The notes under the pieces: model-generated
Told to the model about the DNA's origin: nothing
Databases searched by the model: none
Seen by the model: the letters and a program-made list of their open reading frames with translations, nothing else
Assembly (NCBI GenBank): GCA_902766825.1
Contig: CACXFB010000026.1
Coordinates: 1-64,000, forward strand
DNA: 64,000 bases
Origin: an uncultured Lachnospiraceae bacterium
Lineage (GTDB): Bacteria; Bacillota; Clostridia; Lachnospirales; Lachnospiraceae
Direction: 5' to 3'
Shown: positions 35,654 to 46,123 of the stretch, in pieces
Layout: every line of letters begins with the position of its first letter
How positions within the stretch are numbered: the first letter of the stretch is position 1
Made by a program: the position numbers and the translations under genes

Positions 35654-38600
35654 ATGTCACAATTGTTTTTTAAAGCATTTGGAGAACTAAAGGCGCCTGA
35701 TAACATTTACAACGAATTTGAAGAAGTAAATGTTGAAAGGATAGTAGCATCAAACAGTGATAACAAATTACTGATATATGTTAAGAGTCCGCATATACTT
35801 AGAAAAAATGACATCAGAACAATGAATAAGCTTCTGTCAAAGAAGTTGTTTAATACAGGCACATGTAATGTGAATATTATAGAAAATTATTGTTTTGCAG
35901 GTACATATCCCTTCGAAAAAATATTTGAACAATACAAGGATAACATCGCTGATATTATGAATCTCGAAGGAAGCATTACTTTAAGTGTCTATAATAGCAG
36001 TGATGTTTTTTTTGAGGATGGAAAACTTGTTGTTGATACAATTGACAATTTTATTGCAATAGAGAAATCAAAGCACATTAAAGAAGTTTTAGAGAGCATT
36101 TTCAATGAGACCTTTGATTATAATATAAGCGTTGAACTGCGTCATACAAAGAAACCTAAAAAGGTTGAACATAAAGTGCCGGTTTCTTATGCAGCACATA
36201 ACATGGGACAGGACAATAATAATGGCGGTGTTCCGTCAGATTACGGTATGCTGCCTGATGACCTGCCACCGCTTGAAGATATTGAGATTCCGGCAGGATA
36301 TGAAGAGGAATTACCGCCACCGCCTGTTATGCCGGTAGAAAGTAAGGATGCTAAGAGTTCCGGCGGCGACGTAGCTGATAAGGAAAGTAAAGACAAGAAA
36401 AATGGTGGCGACAACAATGAAAAGCAGAGTGTATACAACAAAGCAAAGAAGAATTACAAGAAGCTTCCTGACGATCCGGATATATTTTACGGACGTGCAT
36501 TTGAAGGTGATTCAATTCCTATAGCAGATATTCAGGATGAGATAGGGGAGGTTGTTGTTGTAGGTAAGATAATTAGCGTTGAGGTTAAGGAGATAAAGAA
36601 TGAGAAAGCCATAATAATGTTCTCAATTACTGATTTTACGGACAGTATTAAGGTGAAAATGTTTGTGCATCAGGAGGAAACGCAGGAGCTTTCGGCAGAT
36701 ATTGCAAAGGGTAAGTTTGTCATGTTAAAAGGTATTGCAATGTATGATAAATTTGACCGCGAAATCAGTATCGGCGGAATAAGAGGTATTAAGAGAACAT
36801 CAAACTTTGTTAAGCAAAGAGAAGATAAAAGTGAGCTCAAAAGAGTTGAGCTTCATTGTCATACAAAGATGAGCGACATGGATGCGGTGTCTTCAGCAGA
36901 AGATATTGTTGCAATGGCAGGAAAATGGGGACACAGAGCCATAGCTATTACCGACCACGGATGCGTGCAGGCATTTCCGGATGCGTACAAAGCAAGAGTT
37001 GATAAAGATTTTAAGATAATATATGGTGTTGAGGCATATCTGGTTGATGATATCAAGGAAGTGGTAGTTAACTCAAAAGGTCAGCCGCTTACAGACACAT
37101 TTGTGGTATTTGATATAGAGACAACGGGATTTGGTCCTAAGAATGACCATATTATCGAGATTGGTGCCGTAAAGGTTAAGGACGGACAGATTCTTGACAG
37201 ATTTTCAACATTTATCAATCCGCAGATACCAATCCCTGCAAATATAACTAAGCTTACTTCAATCACCGACCAGATGGTTGCGGATGCCGACACTATTGAC
37301 GTTGTGTTACCAAAGTTTATTGATTTTTTGGGAGATTGTCCGGTTGTTGCCCACAATGCAGGATTTGATACCGGATTTATAACAACAAAAGCGATGGATG
37401 TCATGAATTATAAGACTGAGTACACAATAGTTGATACACTCAGCATGGCAAGACTCATGCTTCCGGGGCTTAAGAATTATAAGCTTGATGTTGTAGCGGA
37501 AGAACTTGACTGTGTGCTTGAAAGTCATCACAGAGCCGTAGATGATGCAGAATGTACGGCACATATATTTATGAAGCTTGTGAAAATGCTTCAGGAAAAA
37601 GGACATACAAATCTTGATTCGTTAAATAACATGGATAAGCTGTCTAATGACATAGTAAGGAAGATGCACGCTTACCATGCCATAATACTTGCTAAGAATC
37701 TGGTTGGTCGAATCAATCTTTACAAGCTGGTATCCGAATCACACATTAATTATTTCAGCAGAAGACCAAAGATTCCTAAGAGCCTTTACCTTGAAAACTG
37801 CGAAGGACTTATAATCGGTTCTGCCTGTGAAGCGGGTGAATTGTACAGAGCAATTTTGGAAGGCCAGCCAAATGATGAGATAGCGCGTCTTGTGAATTTC
37901 TATGATTATCTTGAGATTCAGCCTGTAGGCAACAATATGTTTATGATAGATAATCCTAAGATTACGGCAGTTAACTCGGTAGAAGACATCAAAGAGATTA
38001 ACAAAAAGATAGTAAAACTTGGAGAGGAATTTAATAAGCCGGTAGTTGCAACCTGCGATGTTCATTTCTTAAATCCTGAGGATTCGATATACCGAAGCAT
38101 ACTTATGGATGACAAATTTGATGATGCAGATAATCAGCCGCCGCTTTACCTTAGAACAACTGAGGAGATGCTTGCGGAGTTTGATTATCTTGGAGCGGAC
38201 AAAGCAAGAGAAGTTGTAATAGACAACACCAACATGATTGCTGACTGTATTGAAAATATGCCGCCGGTAAGACCAGATAAATGTCCGCCTGTTATTGAAA
38301 ATTCCGATGGAGAACTAAGACGAATCTGTTATGAAAAAGCAGTTTCAATGTACGGAGAAAATCTCCCGCCACAAGTTAAGAACAGACTCGACCATGAGCT
38401 TAATTCGATTATCAATAACGGATTTGCCGTTATGTACATCATAGCCCAGAAACTTGTGTGGAAATCTGTTGAGGACGGATATCTGGTTGGTTCGAGAGGT
38501 TCGGTTGGTTCATCATTTGTCGCAACAATGTCGGGAATCACGGAGGTTAATCCGCTGCCTGCACATTATTATTGTAAGAAATGTCACTACTCGGACTTCG

Positions 38601-40207
38601 ATTCGGATGAAGTAAAACAATATGCAGGCCGTTCCGGATTTGACATGCCGGACAAGGCGTGCCCGGTATGTGGGGAGAACCTTGCAAAAGACGGACATGA
38701 TATTCCGTTTGAAACCTTCCTTGGATTCTACGGAGATAAGGAGCCGGATATCGACCTTAACTTCTCCGGAGAATATCAGTGTATGGCACATGCTTACACG
38801 GAAGTTATTTTCGGTGAAGGACAGACTTTCAGAGCAGGAACCATAACAGGTGTTGCCGAAAAGACAGCCTACGGATATACAAAAGGATATTATGAACGCA
38901 GAGAAACTCACAAGCGAAGCTGTGAGATTGAAAGAATAGCCAAAGGCTGCGAAGGTGTAAAAAGATCAACCGGACAGCACCCGGGAGGAATCGTCGTACT
39001 TCCAATCGGAGAGGAGATATATTCATTTACCCCTGTACAGCGTCCGGCCAACGATATGACAACCTCAACTGTAACAACACATTTTGATTATCATAAGATT
39101 GACCACAACCTGTTAAAACTTGATATACTCGGGCACGATGATCCTACCATCATAAGAATGCTTGAAGATATAACAGGAGTAAGTGCCATGAATCTTCCAT
39201 TTGATGACCCGCAGGTTTACTCGCTGTTTGACAATGACAGTGCCCTCAATCTGAAGCTTGGAAAACTTATGGATTGTGACCTTGGATCACTTGGTATACC
39301 GGAGCTTGGAACAAAGTTCGTAATGCAGATGCTTAAAGATACGAAACCGAAAAACTTTTCAGACCTTGTGCGAATATCGGGACTTTCCCACGGTACTGAC
39401 GTGTGGCTTAACAATGCCCAGTACTATATCGCCAACGGTGACTGTACACTTCCGACCGCAATCTGTACCCGTGATGATATCATGATATATCTGATTCAGA
39501 TGGGAGTAGAGGACGGACTAGCATTTAAAATAATGGAAAGTGTACGTAAAGGAAAAGGCTTAAAACCGGAGATGGAAGAAGCCATGAGAGCAGCAAATGT
39601 TCCGGAATGGTATCTTGAATCCTGCAAAAAGATTAAATACATGTTCCCTAAGGCGCACGCCGTTGCCTACATCATGATGGCAATAAGAATTGCATGGTTC
39701 AAAGTTCACATTCCGCTTGCGTATTATGCAGCGTATTTCAGTATAAGAGCAAAAGCATTTGACTATGAACTCATGTGCCTTGGACTTGAGAGAGTAGAAA
39801 GCTGGATGAATGATTACAAAGCCAGAAAAGCCTCTGCAAAAGTTAATCCGGCCAAAGCACCAAGTAAAAAAGAAGATGACGTATTTGAAGATATGAAGAT
39901 AGTACAGGAAATGTACCTGCGTGGCTTTGAGTTCGAACCAATAGACATCTTTAAAGCCCAGGCACACCGCTTCCAGATAGTCGGCGACAAACTGATGCCG
40001 TCATTTGACTCGATTGACGGACTCGGCGATAAAGCATCCGACAGCGTGGTAGAAGGTGTCAAAGGTGGTCCGTTCCTCTCAAAAGAAGACTTTAAGAACC
40101 GCTGCAAGATTACACAGACGGCAGCGGATACCATGGGAAGACTCGGCCTGCTTGGCGACATCCCTGAATCCAACCAGATTTCGCTTATGGATTTATTCGC
40201 AATATAG
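35654..40207 (+). CDS. polC: DNA polymerase III PolC-type alpha subunit
   Basis: 1517 residues, in the usual PolC range (1430-1520). In order: N-terminal domain (1-about 270, with a Pro/Lys-rich linker near 180-270), OB-fold (about 290-385), PHP domain part 1 (VELHCHTKMSDMDAVSS, about 397; AITDHGCVQAF), inserted DEDD 3'-5' exonuclease (VVFDIETTGFGPKNDHIIEIGAV, about 483; VAHNAGFDTGF; HRAVDDAECTA), PHP part 2, then the polymerase core with catalytic PDIDLNFS near 1030, and C-terminal HhH region. PolC is the leading-strand replicase of low-G+C Gram-positives. The sequence is intact. Confidence 0.98.
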   Translation: MSQLFFKAFGELKAPDNIYNEFEEVNVERIVASNSDNKLLIYVKSPHILRKNDIRTMNKLLSKKLFNTGTCNVNIIENYCFAGTYPFEKIFEQYKDNIADIMNLEGSITLSVYNSSDVFFEDGKLVVDTIDNFIAIEKSKHIKEVLESIFNETFDYNISVELRHTKKPKKVEHKVPVSYAAHNMGQDNNNGGVPSDYGMLPDDLPPLEDIEIPAGYEEELPPPPVMPVESKDAKSSGGDVADKESKDKKNGGDNNEKQSVYNKAKKNYKKLPDDPDIFYGRAFEGDSIPIADIQDEIGEVVVVGKIISVEVKEIKNEKAIIMFSITDFTDSIKVKMFVHQEETQELSADIAKGKFVMLKGIAMYDKFDREISIGGIRGIKRTSNFVKQREDKSELKRVELHCHTKMSDMDAVSSAEDIVAMAGKWGHRAIAITDHGCVQAFPDAYKARVDKDFKIIYGVEAYLVDDIKEVVVNSKGQPLTDTFVVFDIETTGFGPKNDHIIEIGAVKVKDGQILDRFSTFINPQIPIPANITKLTSITDQMVADADTIDVVLPKFIDFLGDCPVVAHNAGFDTGFITTKAMDVMNYKTEYTIVDTLSMARLMLPGLKNYKLDVVAEELDCVLESHHRAVDDAECTAHIFMKLVKMLQEKGHTNLDSLNNMDKLSNDIVRKMHAYHAIILAKNLVGRINLYKLVSESHINYFSRRPKIPKSLYLENCEGLIIGSACEAGELYRAILEGQPNDEIARLVNFYDYLEIQPVGNNMFMIDNPKITAVNSVEDIKEINKKIVKLGEEFNKPVVATCDVHFLNPEDSIYRSILMDDKFDDADNQPPLYLRTTEEMLAEFDYLGADKAREVVIDNTNMIADCIENMPPVRPDKCPPVIENSDGELRRICYEKAVSMYGENLPPQVKNRLDHELNSIINNGFAVMYIIAQKLVWKSVEDGYLVGSRGSVGSSFVATMSGITEVNPLPAHYYCKKCHYSDFDSDEVKQYAGRSGFDMPDKACPVCGENLAKDGHDIPFETFLGFYGDKEPDIDLNFSGEYQCMAHAYTEVIFGEGQTFRAGTITGVAEKTAYGYTKGYYERRETHKRSCEIERIAKGCEGVKRSTGQHPGGIVVLPIGEEIYSFTPVQRPANDMTTSTVTTHFDYHKIDHNLLKLDILGHDDPTIIRMLEDITGVSAMNLPFDDPQVYSLFDNDSALNLKLGKLMDCDLGSLGIPELGTKFVMQMLKDTKPKNFSDLVRISGLSHGTDVWLNNAQYYIANGDCTLPTAICTRDDIMIYLIQMGVEDGLAFKIMESVRKGKGLKPEMEEAMRAANVPEWYLESCKKIKYMFPKAHAVAYIMMAIRIAWFKVHIPLAYYAAYFSIRAKAFDYELMCLGLERVESWMNDYKARKASAKVNPAKAPSKKEDDVFEDMKIVQEMYLRGFEFEPIDIFKAQAHRFQIVGDKLMPSFDSIDGLGDKASDSVVEGVKGGPFLSKEDFKNRCKITQTAADTMGRLGLLGDIPESNQISLMDLFAI

Positions 40208-40225
40208 AAAAAATGAAAAAACCCC

Positions 40226-40254
40226 TTGCATCATATTTTCTATAGTGATATAGT
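40226..40254 (+). promoter_or_regulatory. Predicted promoter of the rimP-nusA-infB operon
   Basis: TTGCAT (40226-40231) and TATAGT (40249-40254), spacer 17 bp, right after polC. The transcript would carry a leader of about 80 nt that contains the 40285 hairpin. Confidence 0.65.
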
Positions 40255-40284
40255 AGATATGTTGTTGAAGATTATTTAAGCAGT

Positions 40285-40316
40285 AAGAGTGGACGCAAGT
40301 CCACTCTTCTTTATTG
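40285..40316 (+). terminator. Leader hairpin (attenuator-like) before rimP
   Basis: AAGAGTGGAC (40285-40294) and GTCCACTCTT (40299-40308) pair perfectly across a GCAA tetraloop, followed by CTTTATT. I recall similar GAGTGG hairpins before rimP in other Firmicutes. Position between promoter and rimP fits attenuation of the nusA operon, for example by NusA; this is inference. Confidence 0.7.
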
Positions 40317-40339
40317 CAAAATGGAAGTGAGGTTTTTTA

Positions 40340-40807
40340 ATGCAAAAAAAAGAAGATATTGAGAAGCGCACTGAAGAATTGATAATGCCAATTATAGAGC
40401 AGAACAATTTTGAACTTGTTGACCTTGAATATGTAAAGGAAGCAGGAACATATTATCTTAGGGCATATATTGATAAACCGGGCGGAATCAGTATTGATGA
40501 TTGCGAGATTGTGAGTCGTGCACTCAGCGACAAACTGGATGAGTTTGATTATATTGATGAGGCATATATTCTTGAAGTAAGTTCTCCGGGACTTGGAAGA
40601 CCACTTAAGAAAGATAAGGATTTTGCAAGAAGCATAGGACAGCAGGTTGATATCAAGCTATACAGACCTATTGAGAAGCAGAAAGATTTTACAGGTGAGT
40701 TAAAAGAGTATGATGCAGACAGTGTAACAATTGCAATCGATGATGAGACAACGATGGACTTTCAGAGAAAAGATATTGCATTAATAAGACTGGCATTTGA
40801 TTTTTAA
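40340..40807 (+). CDS. rimP: Ribosome maturation factor RimP
   Basis: 155 residues, the usual size. Motifs: FELVDLEYVKEAGTYYLRAYID, ISIDDCEIVSRALSDKLDE and EVSSPGLGRPLKKDKDF. It assists 30S assembly. First gene of the operon; GAAGTGAGG precedes the ATG. nusA follows after 46 bp. Confidence 0.97.
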   Translation: MQKKEDIEKRTEELIMPIIEQNNFELVDLEYVKEAGTYYLRAYIDKPGGISIDDCEIVSRALSDKLDEFDYIDEAYILEVSSPGLGRPLKKDKDFARSIGQQVDIKLYRPIEKQKDFTGELKEYDADSVTIAIDDETTMDFQRKDIALIRLAFDF

Positions 40808-40853
40808 GATTAATATGATTAGCAAATAAAAAGAATATGGAGGACAAAGGAAA

Positions 40854-42020
40854 ATGAATAACGAATTAATTGAGGCACTCGATGCTCTCGAAAAAGAAAA
40901 ACACATTAAGAAGGTAGTATTAATAGAGGCTATTGAGAATTCTCTCATTGCTGCATGCAAGAATAATTTCGGTAAGGCTGATAACATCAAGGTTATTTTC
41001 AACAAAGATAACGGCTCTGTTACAGTATACGCACAGAAAGAGATTGTAGAGGAAGTTGAAGACAGCGCGCTTCAGATAAGCAAAGTTGAAGCTGATCTTA
41101 AGTTCCCGGGACATGAGATTGGAGAAATCGTTAACGTTGAGGTTACTCCTAAGAACTTCGGACGTATTGCTGCACAGAAAGCTAAGCAGGTTGTTGTTCA
41201 GAAGATTCGTGAAGAAGAGAGAAATTCACTTTTCAATCGCTACTATGATATGGAGCATGAACTTGTTACAGGAGTTATCCAGAGACGCTCAGGTAACAAT
41301 ATAAGTGTTAATCTTGGTAAGCTTGATGCAATGCTTACAGAGGAGCATCAGATTAAGGCTGAGAAATACAGACCTAACGAAAGAATGAAGTTCTATGTTA
41401 CAGAAGTAACTAATACAACTAAGGGACCAAGAATAAGCATTTCAAGAACAGATCCTACACTTGTAAGAAGACTTTTCGAAGCTGAAGTTGCTGAAGTAAA
41501 AGACGGAACTGTTGAGATTATGGGAATTGCAAGAGAACCGGGTTCAAGAACTAAGATTGCAGTTCAGTCACATGAGCCAAATGTTGATCCTGTTGGTGCA
41601 TGTGTCGGTATGAACGGTAGAAGAATAAGCAATATCGTAAGCGAACTCGGACCAGAAAAGATTGATATTATTACATGGAATGAAGATCCTGCAGTATATA
41701 TTGAAAATGCTCTAAGACCATCAACAGTTGTATATGTACGTGCTGATGTTGAAGAAAAGACAGCTAAGGTTATTGTACCGGACGATCAGCTGACACTTGC
41801 AATCGGACGTGCAGGACAGAATGTACGACTTGCAGCAAGACTTACAGGCTACAGAATAGATATTAAGTCAGAAAGTCAGGCAGCTGAGCTTGATATGAAC
41901 TTTGATGAAAATGAAGCAGCAGATGATGAAAATATCGATGATGTTATTGTTGATGATGTTATTGTTGATGTTGATGAAGTAGTTGAAGATACAGCAGCAG
42001 ACGAAACTAACGAACAGTAA
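40854..42020 (+). CDS. nusA: Transcription termination/antitermination factor NusA
   Basis: 388 residues: N-terminal RNA polymerase-binding domain, S1 domain (ELVTGVIQRRSGNNISVNLGKL, near 140), KH1 and KH2 (GACVGMNGRRISNIVSELGPEKID; AIGRAGQNVRLAARLTGYRIDI). As in other Firmicutes, the C-terminal acidic repeats of E. coli NusA are missing; instead there is an acidic tail of about 40 residues (NIDDVIVDDVIVDVDEVVED) with an internal repeat. TATGGAGG plus AAAGGA precede the ATG. Confidence 0.98.
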   Translation: MNNELIEALDALEKEKHIKKVVLIEAIENSLIAACKNNFGKADNIKVIFNKDNGSVTVYAQKEIVEEVEDSALQISKVEADLKFPGHEIGEIVNVEVTPKNFGRIAAQKAKQVVVQKIREEERNSLFNRYYDMEHELVTGVIQRRSGNNISVNLGKLDAMLTEEHQIKAEKYRPNERMKFYVTEVTNTTKGPRISISRTDPTLVRRLFEAEVAEVKDGTVEIMGIAREPGSRTKIAVQSHEPNVDPVGACVGMNGRRISNIVSELGPEKIDIITWNEDPAVYIENALRPSTVVYVRADVEEKTAKVIVPDDQLTLAIGRAGQNVRLAARLTGYRIDIKSESQAAELDMNFDENEAADDENIDDVIVDDVIVDVDEVVEDTAADETNEQ

Positions 42021-42062
42021 TCATTTATTTTCATACATTTTATCAGATGGGATGTGATATAT

Positions 42063-42335
42063 ATGAATGCAAAGAAAATTCCTTTAAGACAATGTACCGG
42101 ATGTGGTCAGATGAAGGAAAAGAAATCAATGATTCGAGTTATTAAGACTAATGAAAATGAAATAATCCTGGATGTGACAGGCAGAAAAAACGGTCGAGGC
42201 GCATATATATGTAAATCAGTAGAATGTTTTGAAAAGGCAGTTGCAAACCGAGGATTTGAACGTTCATTAAAGACTAAGATACCATCAGAAATTATTGATG
42301 AGATAAAGGAGGAATTGAAAAATGAATCCTGCTAA
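42063..42335 (+). CDS. rnpM: RnpM/YlxR family RNA-binding protein
   Basis: 90 residues from ATG at 42063; a GTG three codons earlier is possible. Conserved LRQCTGCGQMKEKKSMIRVI and GRKNGRGAYICKSVECFEKA identify YlxR (DUF448), recently shown in Bacillus to act on RNase P and named RnpM. It overlaps ylxQ by 14 bp. Conserved place between nusA and infB. Confidence 0.95.
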   Translation: MNAKKIPLRQCTGCGQMKEKKSMIRVIKTNENEIILDVTGRKNGRGAYICKSVECFEKAVANRGFERSLKTKIPSEIIDEIKEELKNESC

Positions 42336-42666
42336 AATGACAAAAGAGACAGCATACAAAAAAGTTTTCTCTTACATTGGTTTATCTGCTAAAGGAAGAA
42401 ATCTTGTAAGCGGAGAGTTTTCTACCGAGAATGCTGTTAAGGGACAAAATGCATATCTGGTAATTGTAGCATCTGATGCATCTGATAACACTAAGAAGCT
42501 GTTTAGAAATAAGACTGATTTTTATGGTGTACCTTACAGAGAATTTTCAACAAAGGAAGAACTTGGACACATACTTGGAAAAAAGATATGCGCATCCATG
42601 GCTTTCATTGATGAAGGACTGGCAAAAGCAGCAGTGAGCTGTATCGATAATTATAATAATCAGTAA
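42322..42666 (+). CDS. ylxQ: L7Ae-family RNA-binding protein YlxQ
   Basis: 114 residues. L7Ae/L30e/S12e fold with GLSAKGRNLVSGEFSTENAV, LVIVASDASDNTKKLF and a FIDEGLAKAA end. Family members bind kink-turn RNAs; the YlxQ target is not settled. AAAGGAGG lies before the ATG inside rnpM, which overlaps by 14 bp. Confidence 0.93.
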   Translation: MNPAKMTKETAYKKVFSYIGLSAKGRNLVSGEFSTENAVKGQNAYLVIVASDASDNTKKLFRNKTDFYGVPYREFSTKEELGHILGKKICASMAFIDEGLAKAAVSCIDNYNNQ

Positions 42667-42708
42667 TCCTTTATGGATAAAAAAATCTTGCAAAAAGTGA
42701 GGAAAAGA

Positions 42709-45708
42709 ATGTCGAAAATGAAGATATACGAATATGCCAATAAAATAGATAAAAAAGCAAAGGAACTTGTTAATATACTTTTAGAAAACGGAGTTGAGGT
42801 TAAATCCCATATGAGCGTTATTGATGAGAAGGGCGTGGAAATCATCAACAAACATTATGGAATAGAAAAGCCTAAAAAGAGTGAAGAGCCTAAAAAGAGC
42901 GAAGAGCCTGCTAATCCAAGAATTGCAGCAAGACTCGGAAGTGCCAGACCTGCATCTGTAAGAAGTGCGGGAACAGCTACAGTTGCCAAGAAAGAAGTCG
43001 AGAAAGACAAGAAGGCAAGAAAAGCAGAAAAAGAGAAGGCTAAGGATGTCGTTGCAGCAAGCGAGGATAATGCAGCAAAAAATGCTGAAAATACAGCTGC
43101 AACAGAACCTAAGGCAGAAACTAAGACTGAAACTAAAGCTGCAGTAAAAGAAGCAGAAGTAAAGAGCGAAGAAAAAGAAGCTAAGGCTGAAAAGAAAGAA
43201 AAAGCTTCAAAGGAAGAGAAGGCTGTTAAAGAGGAAAAAGCAGTTAAGGAAGAAAAAGCAGTTAAGGAAGAAAAGGCTGAAAAAGAAGATAAAGCTAAGA
43301 AGGAAGAAAAGGAAGCAGCTCCTACAATCCGTACTGTAAATCACCTCCTTCCTAAGGTTACACCTACAGCCAAGATAGTTAAGAATTATCAGGCACCTGC
43401 AGGTAATACATTAGGTAATAAGAACGCCCAGAACAAAGGTAATAACAAAGATAACCGTGGTGATAACAGAGGCGGATACAATAAAGATAAACGCAGTGAC
43501 AACAGAGGCGGATATAACAAAGATAACCGCTCTGATAACAGAGGCGGATATAACAAAGACAACCGTGGTGATAACAGAGGCGGATATAACAAAGACAACC
43601 GTAACGATAACAGAGGCGGATATAACAAAGACAACCGTAACGATAACAGGGGCGGATATAATAAGGATAATCGTAATGATAATCGCGGACAGGGACGTAA
43701 TGATAACAGAGGTGGCAACCGCGATAAAGGATTTAAGGATGAATCAATAAGTACAGTATTTAACCCTGCTAACAGCGGAAAGAATGCTGACGGAAGAAAC
43801 CGTTCTAACTGGTCTAACAAGAAGAACGACAGAAAAGAAAAAGAATACGATGATTCAAGGGAGAACTTCAAGGGACTTACAAAGAATAACGCTAAGCCTA
43901 AGAAGGGACAGTTCATCAAGCCTGAGGTTGTTAAGGTAGAAGAGCCTGAGGAGACAATCAAGACAATTACAATTCCTGATGTAATTACAATCAAGGAACT
44001 TGCAGACAAGATGAAGGTACAGTCTTCAAATCTTATCAAGAAGTTATTTATGCAGGGTAAAATTGTTACAATTAACCAGGAGATTACATTTGAAGATGCA
44101 GAAGAAATAGCACTTGAATTTAACTGTATTGCAGAAAGAGAAGAGAAAGTCGATGTTATAGCAGAACTTCTTAAGGAAGAAGAAGAGGATCCATCAACAC
44201 TTGTTAAGAGACCTCCTGTAGTCTGCGTTATGGGTCACGTTGACCATGGTAAGACATCACTTCTTGATGCAATCAGAAAGACTAACGTAACAGCAAGAGA
44301 AGCCGGTGGAATTACGCAGCATATCGGTGCTTACACAGTTAAGATTAACGGAGAGAAGATTACTTTCCTTGATACACCGGGACATGAAGCATTTACATCA
44401 ATGCGTATGCGTGGTGCTAATTCAACTGATATTGCAATCCTTGTAGTTGCAGCTGATGACGGCGTAATGCCACAGACTGTTGAGGCTATTAACCATGCAA
44501 AGGCAGCAGGTGTTTCAATAATTGTTGCAATCAACAAGATTGATAAGCCAAGTGCTAATATAGAGAGAGTTAAGCAGGAGCTTGTTGAATACGAACTCGT
44601 TGCTGAAGACTGGGGTGGAGATACAGTATTTGTACCTGTATCAGCTCATACAGGAGAAGGAATTGAAAACCTTCTTGAGATGATTATCCTTACTTCTGAA
44701 ATGTGTGAACTTAAGGCTAACCCTAACAGAAAAGCAAGAGGTCTTGTTATCGAGGCACAGCTTGATAAGGGAAGAGGTCCTGTTGCTACAGTTCTTGTAC
44801 AGAAGGGTACACTTCATGTAGGAGATTCAATTACAATCGGTTCATGCTACGGTAAAGTAAGAGCGATGATAGATGATAAGGGACGTAAGGTTAAAGAAGC
44901 TAAGCCATCTACTCCTGTTGAGATTCTTGGTCTTAACGATGTTCCTAATTCAGGAGAGATTCTTATCTCTACGGATAACGAGAAGGAAGCTAAGAAATAT
45001 GCAGAGACATTTATCGCTCAGGGAAGAGAAAAACTTCTTGAGGATACTAAGGCTAAATTGTCTCTTGACGGACTCTTCTCACAGATTAAGGCCGGTAACA
45101 TTAAGGAACTTAACCTTATCGTTAAAGCTGATGTGCAGGGTTCTGTTGAAGCTGTTAAGCAGAGCTTGTTAAAACTTTCTAACGAAGAAGTTGCCGTAAG
45201 AATAATCCATGGTGGTGTTGGTGCAATTAATGAATCGGATGTAATTCTTGCTAGTGCATCTAATGCAATCATTATCGGATTTAACGTAAGACCTGATAAC
45301 CAGGCTAAAGAAGTTGCCGACAGAGAACAGGTTGACTTAAGACTCTACAAAGTCATTTACAATGCAATCGAAGATGTTGCTGCAGCCATGAAGGGTATGC
45401 TTGATCCTATTTACGAAGAGAAGATTATCGGTCATGCAGAAGTACGTCAGATATTCAAGGCAAGCGGAATCGGTAACATTGCAGGTTCATATGTACTTGA
45501 CGGTAAGATCGTTCGTAACTGTCTTGTTAGAATTACAAGAGAGGGAGAGCTTATTTATACAGGACAGCTTTCATCACTTAAGAGATTTAAGGATGATGTA
45601 AAGGAAGTTGCTACCGGATTTGAATGTGGTCTTTTATTTGAGGGATTCGATTCAATGCAGGAATTTGACCAGGTAGAATGTTATGTTATGGAAGAAGTTC
45701 CAAGATAA
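42709..45708 (+). CDS. infB: Translation initiation factor IF-2
   Basis: 999 residues from ATG at 42709 (GTGAGGAAAAG upstream; in-frame ATG at 42673 lacks a site). N-terminal IF2N ([20 protein letters not shown]), then a linker of about 340 residues rich in Ala/Lys/Glu and then Asp/Asn/Arg/Gly, a second IF2N near 425, and the GTPase with [17 protein letters not shown] (G1), [12 protein letters not shown] (G3) and NKIDKP (G4), followed by domains II-IV. It places initiator tRNA on the 30S. The linker carries six 36-bp repeats. Confidence 0.98.
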   Translation: MSKMKIYEYANKIDKKAKELVNILLENGVEVKSHMSVIDEKGVEIINKHYGIEKPKKSEEPKKSEEPANPRIAARLGSARPASVRSAGTATVAKKEVEKDKKARKAEKEKAKDVVAASEDNAAKNAENTAATEPKAETKTETKAAVKEAEVKSEEKEAKAEKKEKASKEEKAVKEEKAVKEEKAVKEEKAEKEDKAKKEEKEAAPTIRTVNHLLPKVTPTAKIVKNYQAPAGNTLGNKNAQNKGNNKDNRGDNRGGYNKDKRSDNRGGYNKDNRSDNRGGYNKDNRGDNRGGYNKDNRNDNRGGYNKDNRNDNRGGYNKDNRNDNRGQGRNDNRGGNRDKGFKDESISTVFNPANSGKNADGRNRSNWSNKKNDRKEKEYDDSRENFKGLTKNNAKPKKGQFIKPEVVKVEEPEETIKTITIPDVITIKELADKMKVQSSNLIKKLFMQGKIVTINQEITFEDAEEIALEFNCIAEREEKVDVIAELLKEEEEDPSTLVKRPPVVCVMGHVDHGKTSLLDAIRKTNVTAREAGGITQHIGAYTVKINGEKITFLDTPGHEAFTSMRMRGANSTDIAILVVAADDGVMPQTVEAINHAKAAGVSIIVAINKIDKPSANIERVKQELVEYELVAEDWGGDTVFVPVSAHTGEGIENLLEMIILTSEMCELKANPNRKARGLVIEAQLDKGRGPVATVLVQKGTLHVGDSITIGSCYGKVRAMIDDKGRKVKEAKPSTPVEILGLNDVPNSGEILISTDNEKEAKKYAETFIAQGREKLLEDTKAKLSLDGLFSQIKAGNIKELNLIVKADVQGSVEAVKQSLLKLSNEEVAVRIIHGGVGAINESDVILASASNAIIIGFNVRPDNQAKEVADREQVDLRLYKVIYNAIEDVAAAMKGMLDPIYEEKIIGHAEVRQIFKASGIGNIAGSYVLDGKIVRNCLVRITREGELIYTGQLSSLKRFKDDVKEVATGFECGLLFEGFDSMQEFDQVECYVMEEVPR
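43462..43677 (+). repeat. Six 36-bp in-frame tandem repeats in the infB linker
   Basis: Six contiguous units of 36 bp start at 43462, 43498, 43534, 43570, 43606 and 43642; each encodes [11 protein letters not shown] plus one variable residue (S, G or N). Several units differ by only a few bases. The region is Arg/Gly/Asn rich, like RGG RNA-binding linkers. Confidence 0.95.
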
Positions 45709-45751
45709 TATTTTGATTCGTTTTATTTGATATTTAGGAGACGAGAAATAA

Positions 45752-46123
45752 ATGAGAAAGAACAGTATAAAAAATACAAGAATTAATTCTGAGGTCGCTC
45801 ATGAACTTTCTATTCTGATAAGTCAGGAGATTAAGGACCCTAGAATAAGTCCTCTTACGTCAGTTGTGGCAGTTGATGTCACACCTGACTTAAAGCAGGC
45901 AAAGGTATATATAAGTGTCTTAGGTGATGAGGAGAAGAGAAAAGAGACTTATGAAGGTTTAAAGAGCGCTTCAAAACATCTTCGTTCAATGCTCGCTAAG
46001 ACTATTAATCTTAGAAACACACCGGAGCTGGAATTCATTATGGACCAGTCAATAGAGTATGGTGTTAACATGACAAAGTTAATTGATGACGTGAACAGGA
46101 ATGGGGATGCGTTGGATGAATAA
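45752..46123 (+). CDS. rbfA: Ribosome-binding factor A
   Basis: 123 residues. KH-like fold with INSEVAHELSILISQEIKDPRISPLTSV and an SASKHLRSMLAKTINLRNTPELEF end. It works in cold-sensitive 30S maturation. TTAGGAGACGAG precedes the ATG. Overlaps nrnA by 8 bp. Confidence 0.97.
   Translation: MRKNSIKNTRINSEVAHELSILISQEIKDPRISPLTSVVAVDVTPDLKQAKVYISVLGDEEKRKETYEGLKSASKHLRSMLAKTINLRNTPELEFIMDQSIEYGVNMTKLIDDVNRNGDALDE

Noticed and set aside
43462..43677. 36-bp periodic repeats resembling a CRISPR array
   Set aside because: Units are contiguous without spacers, coding in frame with infB, and vary at third bases.
43389..44039. 216-residue open frame on the minus strand in infB
   Set aside because: Shadow of the in-frame repeats and linker (Leu/Ser/Arg/Tyr-Pro repeats arise from the complement); no ribosome site and infB is certain on the other strand.
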